A stretch of 55,876 bases of DNA, taken from Caldimonas tepidiphila. GTDB lineage: Bacteria; Pseudomonadota; Gammaproteobacteria; Burkholderiales; Burkholderiaceae_C. The notes under the pieces were generated by a model. It did not search any database. It was not told the DNA's origin and saw only the letters and a program-made list of their open reading frames with translations. The stretch lies in NCBI RefSeq assembly GCF_003569765.1, contig NZ_KZ983961.1, forward strand, positions 2,144 through 58,019, given 5' to 3'. Positions 27,860 through 37,881 of the stretch are shown here, one piece after another (position 1 is the stretch's first letter; each line of letters starts with the position of its first letter). A program made the position numbers and the translations under genes.

Positions 27860-28020
27860 CGCGGGCCCTCTCCTCCGGCCCGGCCCGGCCGGGGCGGGGA
27901 AGCCCCGGGGGTGACAGGCCGGTTTCTCTGGACTAATTTACAAGCTCCCACCTTAACCCCAGGGAACCGGAGGCGGCGCGGAAACCCGCGGCCGCCCCGG
28001 GTGCGGACGGAGGAGACACC

Positions 28021-28536
28021 ATGACCACGATCTATGCAAAGACCGCGAAGGGGCAGCAGGAAGTCGAGCAGCGCAGCGCCGGGCTGTCGCTGCGCGCGCG
28101 GCGCCTGCTGATCCTGCTCGACGGCAAGCGCGCGCGGCGGGAGGTCGCCGCGCTGGTGAGCGACTCGGACTTCGAGCAGACGCTCGCGCAACTCGTCGAG
28201 CAGGGTTTCGCGCAGCCGCTGGCGCCGCCGCCGGCCACGCTTCCGGCGCCGCCGCAAGCCGCGGAGCCGATCGCCCCGGCCTCCGGGCCCGTGGCGAGCG
28301 ACGCGCCGCACGAGGACCCGAAGCGCGTCGAGATGGCTCGCAACTTCATGCTCAACTCGCTGATGGCGCTCTACGGCCCGCACGAGAAACTCAGCCTGAA
28401 GACCAGCATCCAGCAGTGCCGCCGCCAGCAGGAGCTGCGCGAGCTGTACGAGGACTGGTTCCGCGCGGTCAGCGCTACGCGCGCCGGCAAGCTGCGCGCC
28501 GAGGAGCTGCGCGACAAGCTGCTCGCGGTGCTCTGA
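28021..28536 (+). CDS. Uncharacterised 171-aa protein
   Basis: I do not recognise a named family. Residues 1-70 look like a compact alpha/beta or winged-helix segment (SAGLSLRARRLLILLDGKRARREVAALV) ending in a LVEQGFAQPL turn. A Pro/Ala-rich linker (about 70-105) follows, then an all-helical, charged C-terminal domain (MARNFMLNSLMALYGPHEKLSL to the end). The layout, two small domains joined by a flexible linker, suggests a regulatory or scaffold role. The ATG at 28021 follows GGAGGAG, a strong ribosome site. It is divergent from the binding-protein genes. Confidence 0.6.
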   Translation: MTTIYAKTAKGQQEVEQRSAGLSLRARRLLILLDGKRARREVAALVSDSDFEQTLAQLVEQGFAQPLAPPPATLPAPPQAAEPIAPASGPVASDAPHEDPKRVEMARNFMLNSLMALYGPHEKLSLKTSIQQCRRQQELRELYEDWFRAVSATRAGKLRAEELRDKLLAVL

Positions 28537-28567
28537 GAATCGCAGCAGAAAAAATGGCGCGGACAGC

Positions 28568-28597
28568 TTGCGCCTTTTTCAAAAGCTGTGCTAAAGT
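28568..28597 (+). promoter_or_regulatory. Promoter of tRNA-Leu
   Basis: TTGCGC (28568-28573) and TAAAGT (28592-28597), spacing 18 bp, end about 17 bp before the first base of the tRNA. The intervening DNA is AT-rich for this genome. Confidence 0.6.
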
Positions 28598-28614
28598 CAT
28601 GGACTCGACACCTA

Positions 28615-28699
<85 letters not shown>

Positions 28700-28706
28700 G
28701 ACACGA

Positions 28707-28743
28707 AGGCCCTGCATCGAAAGATGCAGGGCCTTTTCGTTTT
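28707..28743 (+). terminator. Intrinsic terminator of tRNA-Leu
   Basis: A perfect 11-bp stem GGCCCTGCATC / GATGCAGGGCC with a GAAA tetraloop (28719-28722) is followed by TTTTCGTTTT. It begins eight bases after the tRNA CCA. Confidence 0.93.
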
Positions 28744-28831
28744 CCGCGCGCCATCTCCTTCTGCTGCGGGCCCGCGGCGGGGCAGCTGAAGGCCAGGACC
28801 CGCCTTGGCGGCAGGTCCGGGCAGGGCGTGC

Positions 28832-29824
28832 TCACCGGCTCACGTCGACCACCGTGCGGCCGCGCACCTGGCCGTCGAGGAAGCGCGGCGCGAAGCCGAT
28901 CACCTCGGACAGGCCGATCTCGCTCGTCATCTGCGCCAGCTTCTCGGGCGCCACGTGATCCGCGAGCAGCCGCCAGGCCTCGCGGCGCTGCTCGTTGGGC
29001 GTGAGGACGCTGTTGATGCCGTAGAGCGTGACGCCGCGCAGGATGAAGGGCATCACGGTGCCAGGGAAGTCCGCGCCCTGCGCCAGCCCGCAGGCGGCCA
29101 CCGCGCCGTCGGCGCGCGTGGCGGCGCAGGCGTTCACGAGCGTGTGGCTGCCGACCGAGTCCACGACGCCGGCCCAGCGCTCGCTCGCGAGCGGCTTGCC
29201 CGGCTGCGCGAGCGTCGCGCGATCGAGCGTGTCGGCCGCGCCGAGGAACCGCAGGTAGTCGGCCTCCTGCGGCCGCCCGGTCGAGGCCACCACCCGGTAG
29301 CCGAGGCCCGCGAGCAGCGCCACCGCGATCGAGCCGACGCCGCCGGCCGCGCCGGTGACGAGGATCTCGCCGTCCCCGGGCCGCACGCCGTGCCGGCGCA
29401 GCCGCATCACGCTCAGCGCCGCGGTGAAGCCAGCGGTGGCGATCGCCATCGCGTCGCGCGTCGTGTAGGGCGCGGGCAGCGCCAGCAGCATCGAGGCCGG
29501 CAGGCGCTGGCGCTCGGTCAGGCCCCCCCAGCGCGTCTCGCCCAGGCCCCAGCCGGTGACGACGACGCGGTCGCCCGGCTTCCAGTCCGGGTGGCGGCTG
29601 TCCTCCACGACGCCGGCGAGATCGATCCCCGGCACCATCGGCCACTGCCGCACGATCGCGCCGCGCCCGGTGATCGCGAGCGCGTCCTTGTAGTTCAGCG
29701 TCGAGTACTCGACGCGCACGTCCACGTCGCCGTCGGGCAGCCGGCTCTCGTCGAGCCCGGTCAGCTCCGCGCGCGTCGCCTTGGTCTGCTCGTCTCGGTT
29801 CAGCAGGATGGCTCGAAAGGTCAT
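28832..29824 (-). CDS. acuI: Acrylyl-CoA reductase-like oxidoreductase (AcuI/YhdH)
   Basis: 330-residue NADPH-dependent medium-chain reductase without structural zinc. YSTLNYKDALAITGRG, PMVPGIDLAGVV, GWGLGETRWGG and the nucleotide loop VTGAAGGVGSIAV fit the AcuI/YhdH branch, which reduces acryloyl-CoA to propionyl-CoA and detoxifies acrylate. The start is the ATG at 29824 (MTFRAILLN), preceded by AGGAGG. It is divergent from the ABC permease operon. Confidence 0.9.
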   Translation of the reverse strand: MTFRAILLNRDEQTKATRAELTGLDESRLPDGDVDVRVEYSTLNYKDALAITGRGAIVRQWPMVPGIDLAGVVEDSRHPDWKPGDRVVVTGWGLGETRWGGLTERQRLPASMLLALPAPYTTRDAMAIATAGFTAALSVMRLRRHGVRPGDGEILVTGAAGGVGSIAVALLAGLGYRVVASTGRPQEADYLRFLGAADTLDRATLAQPGKPLASERWAGVVDSVGSHTLVNACAATRADGAVAACGLAQGADFPGTVMPFILRGVTLYGINSVLTPNEQRREAWRLLADHVAPEKLAQMTSEIGLSEVIGFAPRFLDGQVRGRTVVDVSR

Positions 29825-30040
29825 GTCTCCTCCTTCTCGGGTTTCGGTCCGCTTGCTCGGGATCCGACCGGCACCTTGCCGCAAGCTCGCCCCCTTGGCA
29901 ACCCGGGCGGGGGGCGGGCGCGCGGCGCGGCGGGTCCGGCACGAGCGGCAGGCCGCGGCTGGCACTAGACTGCGCCGTAGCGCCCGCGCGCGACGCGGAA
30001 GCGGGCAGGATTCTTCGCAGCAGGGGAGGGAGGGGACTTC

Positions 30041-30979
30041 ATGGCGGCCTATCTGATACGACGCCTCTGGCAGATGGTGCCGACACTCGTCGGCGTCGTG
30101 CTGCTGGTGTTCTTCCTGTTCAAGTACTTCGGAGGCGATCCGGCGGAGATCCTGGGCGGCCTGAACGCCAACCCGGAGCAGATCGCCGCGATCCGCCAGC
30201 AGCTCGGCCTCGACCGGCCGGTGTGGGAGCAGCTCGGCATCTTCGTCTGGCAGATCCTGACCTTCGACTGGGGCACGAGCTGGGCCACGCAGGAGCCGGT
30301 GGCGCAGATGTTCGCCTCGCGGCTGCCCGCGACGCTCACCGTGATGGTGCCGATCCTGGTGCTCGAGGTGCTGCTGGCGATCCCGCTCGCGCTCGCGGTC
30401 GCCTACGTGCGCGGCTCGCTGGTGGACCGCACGATCATGGTGGTGACGACGGTGGCGCTCTCCATCTCCTTCCTCGTCTACGTGATCGTCGGCCAGTGGC
30501 TGTTCGGCTTCCGGCTCGGCTGGTTCCCGGTGCAGGGCTGGAGCGACTCGTTCGCCACCAACCTGCTGACCTACGCGCCGCTGCCGGTGCTGCTGGCGGT
30601 GCTGGTGAGCCTGGCGCCGCAGACGCGGCTCTACCGCACCTTCTTCCTCGACGAGATCGGCCAGGACTACGTGCGCACCGCGCGCGCCAAGGGCCTGTCC
30701 GAGCGCACCGTGCTGCTCAAGCACGTGCTGCGCAACGCGATGATCCCGATCCTCACCAACGTCGCCACCGGCCTGCCCGGCATCTTCGTCGGCTCCTTCC
30801 TGATCGAGGTCTTCTTCTCGATCCCGGGCCTCGGGCGCGAGGTGCTGCTGGCGGTCAACCGCAGCGACTATCCCGTCATCCAGGCGGTGACGATCTACCT
30901 GGCGGTCATCACGATGCTGATCAACCTGCTCACCGACCTGCTCTACAAGGTCGTCGACCCGCGGGTGGTGCTGAAATGA
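30041..30979 (+). CDS. Peptide ABC transporter permease (DppB-like)
   Basis: 312 residues, six transmembrane segments. The N-terminal YLIRRLWQMVPTLVGVVLLVF is the OppB/DppB signature, and the cytoplasmic EAA loop (DYVRTARAKGLSERTVLLKH) contacts the ATPase. It is the first gene of a three-gene operon; its stop overlaps the next start as ATGA. It probably works with the binding proteins encoded at 24198-27859. Confidence 0.92.
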   Translation: MAAYLIRRLWQMVPTLVGVVLLVFFLFKYFGGDPAEILGGLNANPEQIAAIRQQLGLDRPVWEQLGIFVWQILTFDWGTSWATQEPVAQMFASRLPATLTVMVPILVLEVLLAIPLALAVAYVRGSLVDRTIMVVTTVALSISFLVYVIVGQWLFGFRLGWFPVQGWSDSFATNLLTYAPLPVLLAVLVSLAPQTRLYRTFFLDEIGQDYVRTARAKGLSERTVLLKHVLRNAMIPILTNVATGLPGIFVGSFLIEVFFSIPGLGREVLLAVNRSDYPVIQAVTIYLAVITMLINLLTDLLYKVVDPRVVLK

Positions 30980-32028
30980 GCACGGTCATCGCGAACCCGG
31001 CGGCGGCGCAGCCCGCCGCCCGCTCCGAAGGCGTCTGGGGCCTGGCCTGGCGGCGCTTCCGCGCCGACCGCGTCGGCATGGTCTCGATGGCGATCGTCGG
31101 CGCCTTCCTGGTGCTGATCGCGCTGGCCGCGCTCGGCCTCGTCGCGAAGGACTGGCAGCGCGAGGTCGGCCTGCCCTACGCGAACCCGACCTTCCTCGGC
31201 GCCGCGCCGCCCTCGCAGCAGGAAGCGATCCCGGTGCCGGACGGCCCGCCGGTGGACCTGTCGGACGTCGACCCGCTCGCGCCCCGCTACGGGGAGTGGG
31301 AGCAGCGCGCGAAGCAGTACGAGGCGAGCGAGCCCGAGCGGCGCGAGACGCTGCCCTTCGGCGGCGACCGGCTCGGCCGCGATGTCCTCTCGAAGGCGAT
31401 CAAGGGCGCGCAGATCTCGGTCTTCGTCGGCGTGCTGGCCGCCCTGCTCGCCACCGCGATCGGCACCGTGCTCGGCGCGCTCGGCGGCTTCTTCGGCGGG
31501 CGGCTCGGCGACTTCCTCGAGTGGGTCTACAACGTCTTCACGTCCATCCCCGGGATCCTGCTGATCTTCGCCTTCGCGGCGGTGCTCGGGCGCGGCATCG
31601 ACACCGTGGTCTACATCCTCGGGCTCACCGGCTGGACCGGCATCTACCGGCAGGTGCGCGCCGAGTTCATGAAGCACGCGGTGCGCGAGTACGTGAGATC
31701 GGCCGAGGCGATCGGCGCGAGCGCCGCATCGCGCATGTTCCGCCACATCCTGCCCAACGTCAGCCACGTGGTGCTGGTGCAGCTGTCGATCCTCACGGTC
31801 GGCTTCATCAAGGCCGAGGTGATCCTGTCCTACCTGGGCCTGGGCGTGCCGATCGACCAGGTCTCCTGGGGCACGATGCTCGCCGAGGCGCAGAGCGAGC
31901 TGATCCTCGGCCGCTGGTGGCAGCTCGCCGCCGCCACGCTCTTCATGGCGGTGTTCGTCACCGCCTTCTCGCTGATGACCGACGCGCTGCGCGACGCGCT
32001 CGACCCGAAGCTGCGCGGCCTCGAATGA
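30976..32028 (+). CDS. Peptide ABC transporter permease (DppC/YejE-like)
   Basis: 350 residues. The N-terminal WRRFRADRVGMVSMAIVGAFLVLIA matches the OppC-N domain. A long periplasmic insert (about residues 58-118) precedes GGDRLGRDVLSKAIKGAQIS, and the EAA loop is EYVRSAEAIGASAASRMFRH. The ATG at 30976 overlaps the upstream stop, and the downstream start overlaps this stop, so all three transporter genes are translationally coupled. The enlarged insert is more like YejE than DppC. Confidence 0.92.
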   Translation: MSTVIANPAAAQPAARSEGVWGLAWRRFRADRVGMVSMAIVGAFLVLIALAALGLVAKDWQREVGLPYANPTFLGAAPPSQQEAIPVPDGPPVDLSDVDPLAPRYGEWEQRAKQYEASEPERRETLPFGGDRLGRDVLSKAIKGAQISVFVGVLAALLATAIGTVLGALGGFFGGRLGDFLEWVYNVFTSIPGILLIFAFAAVLGRGIDTVVYILGLTGWTGIYRQVRAEFMKHAVREYVRSAEAIGASAASRMFRHILPNVSHVVLVQLSILTVGFIKAEVILSYLGLGVPIDQVSWGTMLAEAQSELILGRWWQLAAATLFMAVFVTAFSLMTDALRDALDPKLRGLE

Positions 32029-33788
32029 CGGCGAAGAAAGGGAACCCCATGCTGCTGAGCCTCCAGGACCTGCGCGTCGCCTTCCGCACCGGCAAGGTCG
32101 GCGGCGCGATGCAGCGCGTCGACGCGGTGCGCGGCGTGAGCTTCGACGTGCCCGAGAACACCACCGTCGCGCTGGTGGGCGAATCGGGCTCGGGCAAGAG
32201 CGTCACCGCGATGTCGATCCTGAACCTGCTGCCCGAGAACGCCGAGCGCAGCGGCTCGATCCGCTTCGAGGGGCGGGAGCTGCTGCAGGCCTCGCTGCCC
32301 GAGCTGCAGCGCCTGCGCGGGCGCGAGATCGCCTGCGTGTTCCAGGACCCGATGAGCTCGCTCAACCCGGTGTTCACGATCGGCGAGCAGATCGTCGAGC
32401 CGCTCGCGCAGCACCTGGGCCTGTCGGGGCGCCAGGCGCTGGCGCGCGCCGAGGAGCTGCTCGCCGAGGTCGGCCTGCCCGAGCCGAAGCGGCGGCTGCA
32501 CAGCTATCCGCACCAGCTCTCGGGCGGGCAGCAGCAGCGCGTGATGATCGCGATGGCGCTCGCCTGCGAGCCCAAGCTGCTGATCGCCGACGAGCCGACC
32601 ACGGCGCTGGACGTGACGATCCAGCGCCAGATCCTCGAGCTGCTCGCCCGGCTCAAGGAGCGGCACCGCATGAGCATGCTCTTCATCAGCCACGACCTCG
32701 GCGTCGTCGGCGAGATCGCCGACCAGGTGGTGGTGATGCGCGCCGGCCAGGTGCGCGAGCAGGGGCCGGTGGCGCGCATCTTCGCCGCGCCGCAGGACGC
32801 CTACACGAAGGCGCTGCTCGCCTGCCGCCCGACGCTCGACGGCAGCGCGCGGCGCCTGATGGTGATCGACGAGCACATGGCCGGGGGCACCACCGCGGGC
32901 GGGCCGGCCGCCGCCGCGAAGGACCCCGACGCGCCGGTGCTGCTCGAGGTGCGCTCGCTCTCGAAAAGCTTCCTGCTGCGCGACGGCGTGTTCCGCAAGC
33001 GCGAGTTCAGGGCGGTGGAGGACGTGAGCTTCCGGCTGCGCCGCGGCCACACGCTCGGCGTCGTCGGCGAGTCGGGCTCGGGCAAGACGACGATGGGGCT
33101 GAGCCTGCTGCGGCTGCACGAGCCGCACAGCGGCCCGCTGCGCGGCGAGGTGCTGTTCGAGGGCCGCGACCTGCTTAAGCTGGGAAAAAGCGAGTGGCAG
33201 GGCCTGCGCCGGCGCATCCAGATCGTGTTCCAGAATCCCTATGCCTCGCTGAACCCGCGCTTCACGATCGGGCAGACGCTGCGCGAGCCGATGGAGATCC
33301 ACCGCATCGGCGCCGACGGCGCCGAGCGCGAGCGACGCGCGCGCGCGCTGCTCGAGCGCGTCGGGCTCGACGCCGCGGCGATGCACAAGTACCCGCACGA
33401 GTTCTCGGGCGGGCAGCGCCAGCGCATCGCGATCGCGCGCTGTCTGACGCTCGACCCGGAGGTGCTGGTGCTCGACGAGGCGGTGTCGGCGCTCGACGTG
33501 TCGGTGCAGGCGCAGGTGCTCAACCTGCTCAAGGACCTGCAGGACGAACTCGGCCTCGCCTACGTCTTCATCAGCCACGACCTCGCGGTGGTGCGCTTCA
33601 TGGCCGACGAGGTGCTGGTGATGAAGGACGGGCGCGTGGTCGAGCGCAACGACGTGCGCTCGCTGCTGGCCGCGCCGCAGCAGGACTACACGCGGCGCCT
33701 GCTCGGCGCGGTGCCGCGCGGCCATGCCGGGCGGCCCGGGCCGGCGGCAGCGCCGCCGCGCGAGGCGCTCGGGGCTCAGCGCCAGTAG
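32025..33788 (+). CDS. Fused dual ABC ATPase of the peptide transporter
   Basis: 587 residues with two complete ATPase domains: Walker A GESGSGKS twice ([14 protein letters not shown] near residue 50, [11 protein letters not shown] near 350), signature LSGGQQQRV and FSGGQRQRI, and Walker [13 protein letters not shown] and [12 protein letters not shown]. This is the DppD-DppF fusion seen in GsiA and YejF. A start at 32025 (coupled, ATGA) or 32049 is possible. The last 13 bases overlap the convergent DUF456 gene. Confidence 0.93.
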   Translation: MTAKKGNPMLLSLQDLRVAFRTGKVGGAMQRVDAVRGVSFDVPENTTVALVGESGSGKSVTAMSILNLLPENAERSGSIRFEGRELLQASLPELQRLRGREIACVFQDPMSSLNPVFTIGEQIVEPLAQHLGLSGRQALARAEELLAEVGLPEPKRRLHSYPHQLSGGQQQRVMIAMALACEPKLLIADEPTTALDVTIQRQILELLARLKERHRMSMLFISHDLGVVGEIADQVVVMRAGQVREQGPVARIFAAPQDAYTKALLACRPTLDGSARRLMVIDEHMAGGTTAGGPAAAAKDPDAPVLLEVRSLSKSFLLRDGVFRKREFRAVEDVSFRLRRGHTLGVVGESGSGKTTMGLSLLRLHEPHSGPLRGEVLFEGRDLLKLGKSEWQGLRRRIQIVFQNPYASLNPRFTIGQTLREPMEIHRIGADGAERERRARALLERVGLDAAAMHKYPHEFSGGQRQRIAIARCLTLDPEVLVLDEAVSALDVSVQAQVLNLLKDLQDELGLAYVFISHDLAVVRFMADEVLVMKDGRVVERNDVRSLLAAPQQDYTRRLLGAVPRGHAGRPGPAAAPPREALGAQRQ

Positions 33789-34288
33789 GCGAGCGCGAAG
33801 ATCCCGACCATCGTCAGCCCGATCGCGAGCTTGACGACGGCGGCCACCAGCAGGCCGACCCAGGTCGCGAGGCCGACGCGCGACGCCGGGCCCATCACCT
33901 GCGACTCGCGCCGCCGCGCCCAGGCCTCGCCGGCCATCGCGCCGGCCAGCGGCAGGAAGATCAGCGCCCACAGCCCGGCGAAGATGCCGAGCACGGTGCC
34001 GATCGCCGCACCGATCATCGCCGGGCGGCTCGCGCCGGCGCGCTTGGCGCCGAGCAGCACCGCGGCCTCGTCGGCGAGGGTGCCGATCACGGCCAGCACC
34101 GCCAGCACCGCGATCGTCCAGCCCGAGACGCGCGCGAAGTCGTCGGCCCAGGCCGCCGCGAGCGCGCCGAAGAACACCAGCACGGTGCCGGGCAGCACCG
34201 GCAGCACGGTGCCGAGCACGCCCAGCCCCATCATCGCCAGGCCGAGCACCCACCACAGTTGCGAGCTTCCTGAATCCACCTCGGGCAT
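33776..34288 (-). CDS. DUF456 membrane protein
   Basis: 170 residues with four to five hydrophobic segments. WWVLGLAMMGLGVLGTVLPVLPGTVLVFFGALAAAW and the glycine-rich TVLGIFAGLWALIFLPLAGAMAGE repeat-like region are typical of DUF456. The function is unknown. Its 3' end overlaps the end of the ABC ATPase gene on the other strand. Confidence 0.85.
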   Translation of the reverse strand: MPEVDSGSSQLWWVLGLAMMGLGVLGTVLPVLPGTVLVFFGALAAAWADDFARVSGWTIAVLAVLAVIGTLADEAAVLLGAKRAGASRPAMIGAAIGTVLGIFAGLWALIFLPLAGAMAGEAWARRRESQVMGPASRVGLATWVGLLVAAVVKLAIGLTMVGIFALAYWR

Positions 34289-34447
34289 CTAGGCCTCCTC
34301 GATGGGCGGCACGTCGCCGCCGCCTGCGGCAGTGCAGCAAGCCCGATGCCCGGGGCGATACGCACTGCCCGGGTGCACGACTTGCCCGCGCGCTCCTACA
34401 CTTGCGCCCGGCCGCAAGGGGCGGCACGAACAAGAACAGGAGTTTCG

Positions 34448-35722
34448 ATGAGCGGGATGTTCCAGTGGCGCGAGAAGCGCGAGGGCGTGATCGCCCCCGA
34501 CGAGCGGCTGCCGTGGCCGCAGACCGTGGCGATGGGCGTGCAGCACGTCGTGGCGATGTTCGGCGCGACGGTGCTCGCGCCGCTGCTGATGGGGTTCGAC
34601 CCGAACGTCGCGATCCTGATGAGCGGCATCGGCACGCTGATCTTCTTCTTCATCGTCGGCGGCCGCGTGCCGAGCTACCTCGGCTCGAGCTTCGCCTTCA
34701 TCGGCGTCGTCATCGCCGCGACCGGCTATGCCGGCAAGGGCGTCAACCCCAACCTCGGCGCCGCGCTCGGCGGCATCATCGCCTGCGGCGCGCTCTACGT
34801 GGCGATCGGCGCGGTGGTGATGGCGGTGGGCACCGGCTGGATCGAGCGGCTGATGCCGCCGGTGGTCACCGGCGCGATCGTCGCGGTGATCGGGCTGAAC
34901 CTCGCGCAGGTGCCGATCAAGAACATGGCGCCCACCGCCTTCGACGCGTGGATGCAGGCGGTGACCTTCCTCTCGGTCGGCGCGGTCGCGGTGTTCACGC
35001 GCGGCATGGTGCAGCGCCTGCTGATCCTCGTCGGCCTGATCGTCGCGACGCTGATCTACGCGCTGCTCACCAACGGGCTCGGCCTGGGCACGCCGATCGA
35101 CGCCAGCCGCATCGCCGAGGCGGCCTGGTTCGGCATGCCCAACTTCGCCGCGCCGGTGTTCGATCCGGGCGCGATGCTGCTGATCGCGCCGGTGGCGGTG
35201 ATCCTCGTCGCCGAGAACCTCGGCCACATCAAGGCGGTCAGCGCGATGACCGGCCGCAACCTCGACCCCTACATGGGCCGCGCCTTCATCGGCGACGGCA
35301 TCGCGACGATGGTCTCGGGCGCGAGCGGCGGCACCGGCGTCACCACCTACGCCGAGAACATCGGCGTGATGGCCGCCACCCGCATCTACTCGACCGCGAT
35401 GTTCGTCGTCGCGGCGCTGATCGCGGTGCTGCTCGGCTTCAGCCCGAAGTTCGGCGCGCTGATCCAGACCGTGCCGCTGGCGGTGATGGGCGGCGTGTCG
35501 ATCGTCGTGTTCGGCCTGATCACGGTCGCGGGCGCGAAGATCTGGGTCGACAACCGGGTGGACTTCTCCGACAACACCAACCTGATCGTCGCGGCGATCA
35601 CGCTGATCCTCGGCACCGGCGACTACACGCTGAAGATCGGCGACTTCGCGCTCGGCGGCATCGGCACCGCGACCTTCGGCGCGATCCTGCTGCACCTGCT
35701 GCTGCGCCAACGCAAGGCGTGA
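34448..35722 (+). CDS. NCS2 uracil/xanthine permease
   Basis: 424 residues, about 12-14 transmembrane segments. PWPQTVAMGVQHVVAMFGATVLAP is the NCS2 start signature. VPSYLGSSFAFIG, the VAENLGHIKAVSAMTGRNL segment (with the substrate-binding Glu) and the GASGGTGVTTYAENIGVMAATR motif are closest to UraA/RutG-type uracil transporters. The ATG at 34448 has CAGGAG upstream. It is monocistronic by appearance. Confidence 0.9.
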   Translation: MSGMFQWREKREGVIAPDERLPWPQTVAMGVQHVVAMFGATVLAPLLMGFDPNVAILMSGIGTLIFFFIVGGRVPSYLGSSFAFIGVVIAATGYAGKGVNPNLGAALGGIIACGALYVAIGAVVMAVGTGWIERLMPPVVTGAIVAVIGLNLAQVPIKNMAPTAFDAWMQAVTFLSVGAVAVFTRGMVQRLLILVGLIVATLIYALLTNGLGLGTPIDASRIAEAAWFGMPNFAAPVFDPGAMLLIAPVAVILVAENLGHIKAVSAMTGRNLDPYMGRAFIGDGIATMVSGASGGTGVTTYAENIGVMAATRIYSTAMFVVAALIAVLLGFSPKFGALIQTVPLAVMGGVSIVVFGLITVAGAKIWVDNRVDFSDNTNLIVAAITLILGTGDYTLKIGDFALGGIGTATFGAILLHLLLRQRKA

Positions 35723-35846
35723 GCGCCGGGGGCGCCTGCCCGGCGCTCGGCCGTCCCGATGCGAGGGGCGGGGTGCGGCGGCGCCGTCCTGCAAGCCCGG
35801 CGCGGCTGCGCTAGCATGGCCCGTCCCTATCGCAAGGAGGAGTCTG

Positions 35847-36455
35847 ATGAAGCTGTACTACAAGCCGGGTGCCTGCTCGCTGTCGCCGCACATCGCGCTG
35901 CGCGAGGCTGGGCTGCCGGTGGAGCTGGTCAAGGTGGACCTGCGCAGCAAGGTCACCGAGGACGGCCGCGACTACCGCACGATCAACCCGATGGGCTCGG
36001 TGCCGCTGCTCGAGCTCGACGGCGGCGACCGCCTCACCGAGGGCCCGGCGATCGTGCAGTACATCGCCGACCGCGTGCCCGACCGGCAGCTCGCGCCCGC
36101 GCCGGGCACGATGGCGCGCTACCGGCTCGCCGAGTGGCTGAACTTCATCGGCACCGAGATCCACAAGTCCTTCTCGCCGCTGTTCAACCCGGCGATGCCC
36201 GAGGAGGCCAAGCAGCTCGCGCGCGAGCGGCTCGCGAAGTGCTTCGACCACGTCGAGGCGCGCCTCGGCGAGGGCCCCTGGCTGATGGGCGAGACCTTCA
36301 CCGTCGCCGACGGCTACCTGTTCACGGTGCTGAACTGGTGCAACTTCGTCGGCATCGAGCTGCCGCGCTGGCCCGGCCTCTCGGCCTTCGTCAAGCGCGC
36401 CGCCGCGCGTCCCGCGGTGCTCGAGGCGCTGCGCGCCGAGGGCCTGGCGGGCTGA
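35847..36455 (+). CDS. Glutathione S-transferase (GstA-like)
   Basis: 202 residues. The N-terminal thioredoxin-like domain MKLYYKPGACSLSPHIALRE carries the Cys-Ser active-site context of beta-class GSTs; INPMGSVPLLEL has the cis-Pro, followed by the all-helical domain with FTVADGYLF near residue 150. It conjugates or reduces xenobiotics with glutathione. AAGGAGGAG precedes the ATG. The next gene, an Old-Yellow-Enzyme, fits an electrophile-detoxification neighbourhood. Confidence 0.92.
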   Translation: MKLYYKPGACSLSPHIALREAGLPVELVKVDLRSKVTEDGRDYRTINPMGSVPLLELDGGDRLTEGPAIVQYIADRVPDRQLAPAPGTMARYRLAEWLNFIGTEIHKSFSPLFNPAMPEEAKQLARERLAKCFDHVEARLGEGPWLMGETFTVADGYLFTVLNWCNFVGIELPRWPGLSAFVKRAAARPAVLEALRAEGLAG

Positions 36456-36585
36456 GCGTCCCCGTGGGGGCCGCAGCGCCCCCGCGCCTTCTTCGCTTTC
36501 CTTCGAGGCAGGCGGCCGGCCCGCTCGGGCCGGGCCGCCGCATTCCCGCTCCCGTCCCTCCACGCCCCACGGAGAAACCACCCGC

Positions 36586-37671
36586 ATGACGACCTTGTTC
36601 GATCCGATCCGCCTGGGCGACCTGCTGCTGCCCAACCGCATCGTGATGGCGCCGCTCACCCGCAACCGCGCCGGGGCCGGCCAGACGCCGACGCCGCTGA
36701 TGGTCGAGTACTACCGCCAGCGCGCCAACCCGGCCACCGGCGCCGGCCTGATCATCACCGAGGCGAGCCAGATCAGCCCGATGGGCCAGGGCTACCTCGA
36801 CACCCCCGGCATCCACACGGCCGCGCAGATCGCCGGCTGGCGTGCCGTCACCGACGCGGTGCACGCGCAGGGCGGCCGCATCGTGATCCAGCTCTGGCAC
36901 GTCGGCCGCATCAGCCACGTCTCGCTGCTGCCGGGCGGCGCGGCGCCGCTCGCGCCCTCGGCGATCCGCGCCCGGGCCAAGACCTTCGTGAAGGACGGTT
37001 TCGTCGACGTGTCCGAACCGCGCGCGCTGGCCGCCGACGAACTGCCCGGCATCGTCGAGGACTACCGCATCGCGGCGCGCAACGCGATCGCCGCCGGCTT
37101 CGACGGCGTCGAGGTGCACGCGGCCAACGGCTACCTGCTCGACCAGTTCCTGCGCGACGGCAGCAATCGCCGCACCGACGCCTACGGCGGCCCGGTGGAG
37201 AACCGCGCGCGGCTGCTGATGGAGGTGATGCGCGCCGTCACCGCCGAGATCGGCGCGGTGCGCACCGGCATCCGCCTGTCGCCGGTGACGCCCGCCAACG
37301 ACGCCTCCGACAGCGATCCGCAGACGCTCTTCAACCACGTGGTCGAGCAGCTCTCGCCGCTGGGACTGATGTACTGCCACGTGATCGAGGGCGCCACGGG
37401 CGCTGCGCGCGACTTCGCGCCCTTCGACTGGGAGGCGCTGCGCCGCCGCTTCGAGGGGCCGTGGATGGTCAACAACGGCTACGACCGCGCGCTCGCCGAC
37501 GAGGTGATCGCCCGCGGCCGGGGCGACCTGGTCGCCTTCGGCAAGCCCTTCATCTCCAACCCGGACCTCGGCCGCCGGCTGCGCGAGGGGGCGCCGCTGA
37601 ACCCGCTGCGCCAGCAACTGCTCTACGGCGGCGGGGCCGAGGGCTACACCGACTATCCGGCGCTCGGCTGA
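36586..37671 (+). CDS. nemA: Old-Yellow-Enzyme alkene reductase (NemA-like)
   Basis: 361-residue FMN-dependent TIM barrel reducing activated alkenes, N-ethylmaleimide and nitro compounds. NRIVMAPLTRNRA, the IQLWHVGRISH substrate site, FDGVEVHAANGYLLDQFLR and VAFGKPFISNPDL (phosphate binding) are in order. It lies 130 bp after the GST gene on the same strand. Confidence 0.93.
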   Translation: MTTLFDPIRLGDLLLPNRIVMAPLTRNRAGAGQTPTPLMVEYYRQRANPATGAGLIITEASQISPMGQGYLDTPGIHTAAQIAGWRAVTDAVHAQGGRIVIQLWHVGRISHVSLLPGGAAPLAPSAIRARAKTFVKDGFVDVSEPRALAADELPGIVEDYRIAARNAIAAGFDGVEVHAANGYLLDQFLRDGSNRRTDAYGGPVENRARLLMEVMRAVTAEIGAVRTGIRLSPVTPANDASDSDPQTLFNHVVEQLSPLGLMYCHVIEGATGAARDFAPFDWEALRRRFEGPWMVNNGYDRALADEVIARGRGDLVAFGKPFISNPDLGRRLREGAPLNPLRQQLLYGGGAEGYTDYPALG

Positions 37672-37695
37672 AGCGCGCGGGCGCCGCCCCGGCGC

Positions 37696-37881
37696 TCACA
37701 GCCGGTCGAGGTTGTCCTTGGCCCGCTCCTTGGCGTCGCCGTACTCGGGCGGCGCCTTGCCCGAGACCTGGTCGATGCGGCCCTCGGTGTGCAGGTCGTC
37801 GTCGCTCATCGCCTTGCCGGTGGCTTCCCTGACCTTGCCCTTGGCCTGCTCGATGCTGGCGTCGAGAGGGTCCCTGTTCAT
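37696..37881 (-). CDS. CsbD-family stress protein
   Basis: 61 residues: the CsbD signature is IEQAKGKVREATGKAM followed by EGRIDQVSGKAP and a Lys/Asp-rich end. CsbD-like proteins are small, hydrophilic and usually induced by general stress. The start at 37881 has AGGA upstream. The gene is convergent with nemA, 24 bp apart. Confidence 0.88.
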   Translation of the reverse strand: MNRDPLDASIEQAKGKVREATGKAMSDDDLHTEGRIDQVSGKAPPEYGDAKERAKDNLDRL

